DNA from: an uncultured Lachnospiraceae bacterium
GTDB lineage: Bacteria > Bacillota_A > Clostridia > Lachnospirales > Lachnospiraceae
Length of the DNA stretch: 5,150 bases
Reading direction: 5' to 3'
NCBI GenBank assembly: GCA_905200565.1
Contig: CAJKKX010000196.1
Coordinates: 1-5,150, forward strand
Below, in pieces: positions 1 to 5,150 of this stretch (position 1 is the stretch's first letter; each line of letters begins with the position of its first letter). Position numbers and translations under genes: made by a program. The notes under the pieces were generated by a model, which saw nothing but the letters and a program-made list of their open reading frames with translations, ran no database searches and was not told the DNA's origin.

Positions 1-967
1 CAGACCGAAGGCGATTCTGGAATGCTATCTGGCAGGGCAGGCCGTCGGGGAGGCTGTGACAGATGTGCTTTATGGAGACGTGAACCCTTCGGGGCATTTG
101 CCGGAGACATTTCCGAAGCGCCTGGAGGACAATCCATCTTATCTGTATTACTTTGGCGAGGGCGGTGTGGTGAATTATAATGAAGGGCTGTTTGTCGGCT
201 ATCGTTATTATGAAAGTAAAAAACAGGAGGTGCTGTTTCCGTTCGGACACGGGTTAAGCTATACGACTTTCCGCTGCAGCGATCTGCAGTTAAATAAAAA
301 GAAACTGACGGAAGGGGAAGACTTAACAGCAGCGGTAACGGTAACCAACATAGGAAAAAGAGCGGGAAAAGCGGTCGTTCAAGTGTATGTCGCTCCGGAA
401 AAGGTGGAGATGATCCGACCGGTGCGGGAGCTGAAGGATTTTGTCAAGGTAGAGCTGGCTCCGGGGGAGAGCAAAACGGTTACCTTTACTCTGCAGAAAC
501 GTGCCTTTGCCCACTGGAATCCGACGGTTCATCAGTGGCGCACAGAAAGCGGGAAATATACCATTCAAATTGGAGAAAACGCGCATGATATTTGTCTGGA
601 AGCAGAGGTGCAGATGGAGGCGGAGCCGGTTCCGCCGGCAGGCGGCTATCACATTGGTATCCCGATGGGAGAGTTTGCGAAGAGTCCGAAGGGACGCCGG
701 TTTCTGGATGAGAATATCATTTATATGATAAAGGGCATGGCGGCGGCAGGCTTCATTCCAAAAGAAATGGCGGCGATGTTGGAGCAGCTTCCCGGCGGCG
801 TCAATCTGGCTGCGATCGATATGCTTGCGCAGCGTGCGGGAAATGCTGCCGGAGGAACCGGCGGCGTGCAGGTGCTGCTGGGGCAGCCGCTTGGTATGCT
901 GGATGGCTTTCTTCCGAAGGAGAAGCAGGAGGAGCTGCGCAAGCTGCTGGCGGAACTGAATCAATAG
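1..967 (+). CDS. GH3 glycoside hydrolase (beta-glucosidase/beta-xylosidase type), 3' part
   Basis: This is the C-terminal 321 residues of a family 3 glycoside hydrolase, an enzyme that removes beta-linked glucose, xylose or similar sugars from non-reducing ends. The frame is open to the left edge (first whole codon at base 2), so the GTG at base 56 is internal. Numbering from base 2, residues 3-38 are the classic end of the GH3 C-terminal domain: KAILE, then GQ (12-13), then NPSGHLPETFP (28-38). LFPFGHGLSYTTF (78-90) follows. Residues ~92-207 form the fibronectin III-like domain (TNIGKRAGKAVVQVYV, then ELAPGESKTVTF). Residues 209-321 are an extra tail, probably helical. The (beta/alpha)8 domain with the nucleophile Asp, and probably the acid/base Glu, lie upstream of the window, so activity and secretion cannot be judged. 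The stop is TAG at 965-967, 20 bases before the GH39 gene. The family call is firm; substrate is unresolved among glucoside, xyloside and arabinoside. Confidence 0.96.
   Translation, partial: RPKAILECYLAGQAVGEAVTDVLYGDVNPSGHLPETFPKRLEDNPSYLYYFGEGGVVNYNEGLFVGYRYYESKKQEVLFPFGHGLSYTTFRCSDLQLNKKKLTEGEDLTAAVTVTNIGKRAGKAVVQVYVAPEKVEMIRPVRELKDFVKVELAPGESKTVTFTLQKRAFAHWNPTVHQWRTESGKYTIQIGENAHDICLEAEVQMEAEPVPPAGGYHIGIPMGEFAKSPKGRRFLDENIIYMIKGMAAAGFIPKEMAAMLEQLPGGVNLAAIDMLAQRAGNAAGGTGGVQVLLGQPLGMLDGFLPKEKQEELRKLLAELNQ
626..964 (+). other. C-terminal helical tail of the GH3 protein, beyond the FnIII-like domain
   Basis: About 113 residues follow the fibronectin III-like domain, where many GH3 enzymes end. 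The segment opens with a Pro/Gly hinge (PVPPAGGYHIGIPMGEF) and a short charged stretch (KSPKGRRFLDEN). Next come two Met/Ala-rich amphipathic stretches (YMIKGMAAAGFIPKEMAAML and NLAAIDMLAQRAG), a Gly-rich linker (GGTGG), and a final Leu/Lys/Glu-rich helix ending in KLLAELNQ. I do not recognise it as a catalytic or carbohydrate-binding module. From memory, similar 'PMGE...F' tails occur on other clostridial and actinobacterial GH3 enzymes, but this needs a search. A role in oligomerisation or in packing against the catalytic face is inference only. Confidence 0.7.
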
Positions 968-968
968 C

Positions 969-980
969 AGGAGAGAGGGG
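969..980 (+). promoter_or_regulatory. Ribosome binding site for the GH39 gene
   Basis: AGGAGAGAGGGG lies directly after the GH3 stop codon and ends 7 bases before the ATG at 988. The AGGAG core at 969-973 gives a long spacing; the purine tract runs closer to the start. It supports the ATG at 988, whose protein N-terminus fits family GH39 without extension or loss. Confidence 0.7.
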
Positions 981-987
981 GATCCCT

Positions 988-2538
988 ATGACATATGTAA
1001 TCACAGGAAAAGAAAAACGCCATATTTTTGACCGGCATTATCAGTTTTGTGTTGGCAGCGGCCATGCACCGCTGGCGCTGCGCACAGATTATGTGGCGCA
1101 GTTAAAACGGGTGCATGAGGAGCTGGGGATAGAGCGGGTGCGTTTTCATGGCATTTTCGATGAGGATATGAAGGTGGTTCTCCACCTGAAGAGTTATCTT
1201 CCGATGCCGGGGATGGAAAAATTCAGAGACGTCTCGTTTAATCAGATTGGTCTGGCTTATGATAATGTCCTGTCCGCCGGGATGCGGCCTCTGGTGGAGC
1301 TGTCTTTTATGCCGGCGCTTTTTGCCCGCAATAAAAAGCAGCTTGGCTTCAGCTATAAAGCCAGTATTTCGCCGCCGAAGGATTATGGGGAGTGGGAGGG
1401 CTTTGTCAAAAAATTTATCCGTTTTCTCCTTGACCGTTACGGAAAAGAAGAGGTAGAACAGTGGTACTTTGAGGTATGGAATGAGCCAAATATCGGAACA
1501 TTTTTCAGCGGCACCCAGGAGGATTATTTTAAGCTTTACGCACACACTGCCAGAGCGATCAAATCAGTGGACCGGACGCTTCGTGTGGGAGGACCTGCCA
1601 CGGCGACTAATTCCTGGGTAAAGGAACTGGTGGATTACTGCCGGACGCACAGGGTTCCTATAGATTTTTGTTCCACGCATCAGTATATGGGCGAGCCGCT
1701 GGGACATGACGCCGGCATGATGAAGGGGCTGGTGAAAGCGGTATGCGGCGGCATGAAGAAGATAAGAAAGCATCCCGGCGGGAGCATCAACGAGGGAATC
1801 CGGCTGATGTTTGAGGATTCCTCTGAAACGAGAGATTTTCCGGAAACCTTATTTTCCGATAATGTGAAAGCGGTCAAAGAGCAGGCGGGAGGGCTGCCGC
1901 TGTTTTATACGGAATGGAATGCCGCCTCCTGCTGCGGGGCGCCCCATAATGATACGAGGAAGCTGGCGGCCAATGCGGTGAAAAATATTCTGGATGTGGA
2001 GGGACATCTGCAGGGAAGCTCGATCTGGTGCTTTTCTGATATTTTTGAGGAATCCTTTCTGTTTCCGCAGGAATTTTCGGGGAATTTCGGATTGCTGACC
2101 ATTCACGGCATCCGGAAGCCGGTGTATCATGCCTTTGCGCTTCTGCGCCAGGTGGGAGATACACGCATTGAAGTACAGGCGGAAAAAAATGAGATTGAGC
2201 TGGGCGCTTTTGAAAATGAGGAAGGGCTGCAGCTTTTGCTGTACCGTCTCGACCTGAAGGGCCGCAGGCTGCCGGTCAAAACTGCGGAAATAGAAATTCT
2301 GTGCGATGCGCCGAAGCGGGTGACGGTACAGAAAATTGATGAAGACCACGGAAATCCCCTGAAGCTTTGGCAGGAAATGGGAAGTCCGATGGACATGAAA
2401 CCGGCGGATGCCGCCAGAATCGATGAAGCCGCCTCTCTGGCGGAGGAGGAGCAGCCCTATACTTATAAAGACGGCAGACTGCATATGGCGGCTGTACTGG
2501 GAGTCAATGATGTACATCTGATCAAAATATATCGCTGA
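988..2538 (+). CDS. GH39 glycoside hydrolase, beta-xylosidase type
   Basis: This 516-residue retaining enzyme of family 39 likely releases terminal beta-xylose, or a related pentose or galactose, from oligosaccharides or glycosides. The N-terminus (FCVGSGHAPLALRTDY, 20-35) followed by RVRFHGIFDEDM (50-61) matches the first strands of the GH39 barrel. WNEPN (164-168) carries the expected acid/base E166, and FYTEWN (306-311) the expected nucleophile E309. STHQY (229-233) and the later HNDT (320-323) also fit the family. Residues ~392-516 look like the usual C-terminal beta-sandwich. The gap between the two glutamates is 143 residues, against 117 in the Thermoanaerobacterium saccharolyticum xylosidase (E160/E277), so there is an enlarged loop around 239-300. 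No signal peptide or membrane segment is visible, so it is probably cytoplasmic. It starts 20 bases after the GH3 stop and ends 20 bases before the GH2 gene. Family is firm; exact sugar is inferred. Confidence 0.95.
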   Translation: MTYVITGKEKRHIFDRHYQFCVGSGHAPLALRTDYVAQLKRVHEELGIERVRFHGIFDEDMKVVLHLKSYLPMPGMEKFRDVSFNQIGLAYDNVLSAGMRPLVELSFMPALFARNKKQLGFSYKASISPPKDYGEWEGFVKKFIRFLLDRYGKEEVEQWYFEVWNEPNIGTFFSGTQEDYFKLYAHTARAIKSVDRTLRVGGPATATNSWVKELVDYCRTHRVPIDFCSTHQYMGEPLGHDAGMMKGLVKAVCGGMKKIRKHPGGSINEGIRLMFEDSSETRDFPETLFSDNVKAVKEQAGGLPLFYTEWNAASCCGAPHNDTRKLAANAVKNILDVEGHLQGSSIWCFSDIFEESFLFPQEFSGNFGLLTIHGIRKPVYHAFALLRQVGDTRIEVQAEKNEIELGAFENEEGLQLLLYRLDLKGRRLPVKTAEIEILCDAPKRVTVQKIDEDHGNPLKLWQEMGSPMDMKPADAARIDEAASLAEEEQPYTYKDGRLHMAAVLGVNDVHLIKIYR

Positions 2539-2540
2539 AA

Positions 2541-2546
2541 AAGGAG
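2541..2546 (+). promoter_or_regulatory. Ribosome binding site for the GH2 gene
   Basis: AAGGAG begins three bases after the GH39 stop and sits 12 bases before the ATG at 2559, a slightly long spacing, with an AT-rich spacer (TAATAATT). It supports the 2559 start. The protein from that ATG begins right at the family's usual 'FNDNW' N-terminal sequence. Confidence 0.8.
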
Positions 2547-2558
2547 TCTGTAATAATT

Positions 2559-4931
2559 ATGAAACGACAAACGTTTAATGATAACTGGATATTCTGGAAA
2601 GAAGGAAGCACGAAGAAGCAGACCGTTACGCTGCCCCATGACGCCATGATTCATGAGGAGAGGCGGCCGGATGTGCCGGGAGGCGGCGCTCACGGATACT
2701 TTCCGGGAGGAAAATATGTGTATGAGAAGCGTTTCACAGCTCCGGACGAGTGGCGGGAGAAGACAGTTTCCATTGAATTTGAAGGGGTATACCGTAACAG
2801 CAAGGTATTCATTAATGGAAGAGAAGCTGGCGGCAGACCGTATGGATATGTGCCCTTTGTCATCTGCATGGATGCATTTCTCGTATACGGCGGGGAAAAC
2901 GTCATTACGGTAACGGTGGATAATTCAGAGCTTCCCAACAGCCGCTGGTACACCGGAAGCGGTATCTACCGCCCGGTTTCGCTGCTGATTTCGCCCAAAG
3001 AGCATATTGCGTATCAGGGCGTGCGCATCACGACGCTGTCCTTTGCGCCTGCCCGTATCCGGGTGGAGACGGACGCCAGTGCTTCCGATGAAGTAAAAAT
3101 CCTGGTGGAGATTCTGGAGCAGGGGCGGGTGATTGCATCCGGAAGCGGCCGGAATGCAGAGCTTGCTATACCGGATGCAAAGCTCTGGTCGGATGAGACG
3201 CCTTACCTCTATGAGTGCAGGGTGTCCCTGAAAAAACAGGACAAAGTATGCGATACGGTAACGGAAAAATTCGGCATCCGTCTGATAACGTGGAGCAGCG
3301 GGGGACTGCTGGTAAACGGGAAGCAGACGCTGCTTCGGGGAGGGTGCATCCATCACGATAACGGTATCCTCGGAGCGGCATGCTGGACGAAAAGTGAGGA
3401 GCGCAGAGTCCGGATCATGAAGGAACACGGATTTAATGCGCTCCGCTCTGCCCACAATCCTGCTTCGAAAGCCATGCTGGAGGCATGTGACCGGTACGGG
3501 ATGTATCTGATGGATGAGACCTTTGACATGTGGTACGTGAGAAAGAGCAAATACGATTACGGCAGGGACTTTAAAGAATGGTGGCAGGCGGATACGAAAG
3601 CCATGATCGATCGGGATTATAACCACCCTTCCGTTATCATGTATTCCATTGGAAACGAAGTCTCCGAACCGGGAAAGCCGGAGGGAGTAAAGCTGGGAAA
3701 AGAAATGATTTCTTTCGTGAAAAGCCTGGATGCTTCCCGTGCAGTCACCGGCGGCATGAATCTGATGATTATGGGGAATTATGCCAAAGGAAAAGGCCAG
3801 TATGATAACGTGGATAAGGAAGAGAAGAAAAAAGCTGCAAATGACAGCAAAGAGCCGAAAAACGCCAGCCTGATTTTTAACATGATGGCGACCGTGGTAG
3901 GACCGGGGATGAATAAAGCGGGAAATTCGAAAAAGGTGGATATGGTCACCACACCGATACTGGATGCGCTGGATATTGCCGGATATAATTACGCTTCCGG
4001 CCGCTATCCGCTGGAGGGAAAGCTGCATCCTGGGCGGGTGATCGTTGGCAGCGAGACCTTCCCGTATGAAATCTATAAAAACTGGGAGCAGGTAAAAAAA
4101 TATCCCTATCTGGTGGGAGATTTTATGTGGACAGCCTGGGATTATCTGGGAGAGGCCGGGCTGGGAGCGTGGAGCTATACGGGGGGAATGCCTTTTAACC
4201 GTCCGTATCCGTGGCTTCTGGGCGGCACGGGCGTGATCGATATTCTGGGAAATCCGGACGCCTCCTGCAGGTATGCGGAAACGGTCTGGGAGCGCGCGGA
4301 TAAGCCGGTCATCGCGGTCCGGCCGGTGAACCATCCGGGTGTGCGCGTTTCAAAATCCGTATGGCGCGGCACCAATGCGATTGAAAGCTGGTCATGGAGA
4401 GGCTGCGACGGAAATAAGGCGCAGGTGGAGATCTATGCCGGGGCAGCCGGTGTGGAACTGTTTTTGAATGGGAAATCACTGGGAAAGAAGCGGCTGAAGG
4501 AATGCAAAGCCGTGTATAAGACAAGATACGCAGAGGGCACCCTGCGGGCGGTCGCTTATGATGCAGACGGGGCGGTCCTTGGGGAGAGCACGCTGTCTTC
4601 GGCAAAGGGGAAATTCCGTATCACTCTGAAGCCGGAGGAGGCGGTCATACAGGCAGGAGACATTGTATATGTTCCGGTGGAGATTACCGGAGAAAACGGC
4701 ATCGTAGAATCGAATGCGGATGAAAAGCTCTCGGTCAGTGTGGAAGGCGGCACGCTGCTTGCCTTCGGAAGCGCCGATCCCTGCACACAGGAGCGGTATG
4801 ATGCCGGCAGCTTTACTGCCTATCAGGGCAGAGCGCTGGCAGTGGTCTATGCACCGCAGCCGGGGAAGATAAAGATATCCGTATCGGGGGAGAAGCTGGG
4901 CACAGAAAGCGTTGCCGTCACAGCGGTGTGA
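2559..4931 (+). CDS. GH2 glycoside hydrolase, beta-galactosidase type, five domains
   Basis: This 790-residue retaining family 2 enzyme most likely cleaves terminal beta-galactosides or similar. Domains in order: sugar-binding jelly roll (~1-145; FNDNW 6-10, LPHDAM 25-30, YTGSGIYRPV 131-140); immunoglobulin-like sandwich (~148-241); TIM barrel (~243-575) with GGCIHHDNG (261-269) and LRSAHNP (295-301); a DUF4982-like domain (~600-685; VELFLNGKSLG 632-642); and a last GH2 C-terminal sandwich (~688-785). SIGNE (363-367) gives acid/base E367, and GSETFP (497-502) gives nucleophile E499. The 132-residue gap between them exceeds the 76 in E. coli LacZ (E461/E537). It includes a Lys-rich charged loop at ~408-460, then LDIAGYNYASGRYP (471-484), typical of gut Firmicute homologues from memory. 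The N-x-K carboxylate-binding motif of beta-glucuronidases is not visible after the barrel strand FMWTAWDYLGE, which argues against glucuronidase. No signal peptide, so probably cytoplasmic. Family is firm; substrate could also be an alpha-L-arabinopyranoside or another hexoside. Confidence 0.96.
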   Translation: MKRQTFNDNWIFWKEGSTKKQTVTLPHDAMIHEERRPDVPGGGAHGYFPGGKYVYEKRFTAPDEWREKTVSIEFEGVYRNSKVFINGREAGGRPYGYVPFVICMDAFLVYGGENVITVTVDNSELPNSRWYTGSGIYRPVSLLISPKEHIAYQGVRITTLSFAPARIRVETDASASDEVKILVEILEQGRVIASGSGRNAELAIPDAKLWSDETPYLYECRVSLKKQDKVCDTVTEKFGIRLITWSSGGLLVNGKQTLLRGGCIHHDNGILGAACWTKSEERRVRIMKEHGFNALRSAHNPASKAMLEACDRYGMYLMDETFDMWYVRKSKYDYGRDFKEWWQADTKAMIDRDYNHPSVIMYSIGNEVSEPGKPEGVKLGKEMISFVKSLDASRAVTGGMNLMIMGNYAKGKGQYDNVDKEEKKKAANDSKEPKNASLIFNMMATVVGPGMNKAGNSKKVDMVTTPILDALDIAGYNYASGRYPLEGKLHPGRVIVGSETFPYEIYKNWEQVKKYPYLVGDFMWTAWDYLGEAGLGAWSYTGGMPFNRPYPWLLGGTGVIDILGNPDASCRYAETVWERADKPVIAVRPVNHPGVRVSKSVWRGTNAIESWSWRGCDGNKAQVEIYAGAAGVELFLNGKSLGKKRLKECKAVYKTRYAEGTLRAVAYDADGAVLGESTLSSAKGKFRITLKPEEAVIQAGDIVYVPVEITGENGIVESNADEKLSVSVEGGTLLAFGSADPCTQERYDAGSFTAYQGRALAVVYAPQPGKIKISVSGEKLGTESVAVTAV

Positions 4932-4957
4932 CGAAGCACTTGTTCTCAAATAATTAC

Positions 4958-4964
4958 AGGAAGG
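4958..4964 (+). promoter_or_regulatory. Ribosome binding site for the GH78-like gene
   Basis: AGGAAGG lies 12 bases before the ATG at 4977, within a purine-rich run (AGGAAGGAAGAGAGAGG). Its position in the 45-base gap after the GH2 stop supports the ATG at 4977. The rest of the gap (from 4932) shows no clear hairpin or promoter. Confidence 0.7.
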
Positions 4965-4976
4965 AAGAGAGAGGCT

Positions 4977-5150
4977 ATGAGAGCAATCCGTCTGCAGACA
5001 GAATATCTGACAAGGCCCCTGGGGCTTGGCATTACGAAACCGCGGTTTTACTGGAATTGTGAGGGCGGCGCAGTACAGACTGCCTATCAGATCATTGCCA
5101 GGAGAAACGGTGAGAAGGTGTGGGACAGCGGGAAGGTGGCATCGGCTTTC
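4977..5150 (+). CDS. GH78 alpha-L-rhamnosidase-like protein, N-terminal fragment
   Basis: This is the first 58 codons of a gene that runs off the right edge. The visible residues match the N-terminal Ig/FnIII-like domain that opens family 78 alpha-L-rhamnosidases. TRPLGLGITKPRFYW (12-26) corresponds to the usual 'NPLGID.PRFSW' element, QTAYQI (34-39) to the next strand, and VWDSGKV (48-54) to the following hairpin. GH78 enzymes are inverting hydrolases that remove terminal alpha-L-rhamnose from pectin-derived oligosaccharides, flavonoid rutinosides and saponins. The catalytic (alpha/alpha)6 barrel would lie several hundred residues downstream, so the catalytic acids cannot be checked and the gene could be broken outside the window. 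There is no signal peptide at this start, suggesting a cytoplasmic protein. It lies 45 bases after the GH2 gene on the same strand, probably in the same transcript. The family call rests on a short but distinctive N-terminus. Confidence 0.85.
   Translation, partial: MRAIRLQTEYLTRPLGLGITKPRFYWNCEGGAVQTAYQIIARRNGEKVWDSGKVASAF

Noticed and set aside
56..58. GTG at base 56 as a possible start of a short stand-alone GH3 C-terminal protein.
   Set aside because: The same frame is open to the window edge and the upstream residues (KAILE, then GQ) continue the GH3 domain. The GTG is an internal valine and no ribosome binding site precedes it.
846..864. Possible hairpin CTGCCGG-AGGAA-CCGGCGG near the 3' end of the GH3 gene, and a smaller CCGCC-GGCA-GGCGG at 632-645.
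   Set aside because: Both lie inside the coding frame, encode Gly/Pro/Ala-rich linkers where such GC palindromes arise by chance, and lack a following T-run. They are not convincing terminators or regulatory structures.
323..964. Antisense open frame of 213 codons across the GH3 FnIII-like domain and tail.
   Set aside because: It is a low-complexity Leu/Arg/His-rich translation opposite a well-supported coding frame, with no domain signature. It was considered because it covers the odd tail, but the plus frame continues cleanly through it.
2925..4334. A long open frame of 469 codons on the minus strand inside the GH2 gene.
   Set aside because: It is fully antisense to an intact, motif-rich GH2 gene. 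Its translation is rich in Arg, His, Pro and Ile without a recognisable domain, and I see no ribosome binding site or gap for it. It is a by-product of codon bias in the real gene.
2559..4931. Assignment of the GH2 enzyme as a beta-glucuronidase.
   Set aside because: The N-x-K motif that binds the glucuronate carboxylate is not seen after the late barrel strand, and the C-terminal domain layout fits beta-galactosidase-like GH2 proteins better.
4932..4976. The 45-base gap before the GH78-like gene as a promoter or terminator site (a TTGTTC-like hexamer near 4940).
   Set aside because: There is no matching -10 element at proper spacing before the start, no inverted repeat and no T-run. Only a ribosome binding site is supported.

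Overview
This window is a stretch of a carbohydrate-degradation locus from what looks like a gut-type Firmicute, most likely a Lachnospiraceae-like Clostridium relative. That placement is an inference. It rests on strong purine-rich ribosome binding sites (AGGAG, AAGGAG, AGGAAGG), GC a little above one half by eye, very short gene spacings, and close resemblance of the encoded glycoside hydrolases (GH) to those of plant-polysaccharide-using gut Clostridia. The species cannot be named from this sequence.

Layout, all on the + strand: (1) bases 1-967, the 3' part of a GH3 beta-glucosidase/beta-xylosidase-type enzyme, with the end of the C-terminal catalytic-fold domain, a fibronectin III-like domain and an unusual ~113-residue helical tail; (2) bases 988-2538, a complete GH39 enzyme of the beta-xylosidase type with both catalytic glutamates; (3) bases 2559-4931, a complete five-domain GH2 enzyme of the beta-galactosidase type with both catalytic glutamates; (4) bases 4977-5150, the first 58 codons of a GH78 alpha-L-rhamnosidase-like protein, cut by the window edge. 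The gaps are 20, 20 and 45 bases, each with a ribosome binding site. I saw no terminator or convincing promoter, so the four genes are probably one transcription unit.

Together the enzymes could remove several kinds of terminal sugar (beta-glucose or beta-xylose, beta-xylose or a related pentose, beta-galactose or related, alpha-L-rhamnose) from a mixed plant oligosaccharide or a plant glycoside. The GH39 and GH2 proteins and the visible GH78 N-terminus lack signal peptides, which suggests cytoplasmic trimming of imported substrate. The transporter and regulator expected for such a locus are not in the window.

I found no RNA genes, mobile elements, CRISPR arrays or unexplained intergenic sequence, and nothing I would call a new system. 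The points most worth a second look are the GH3 C-terminal tail, the enlarged loops between the catalytic glutamates of the GH39 and GH2 enzymes, and the actual substrate implied by the four-family combination.
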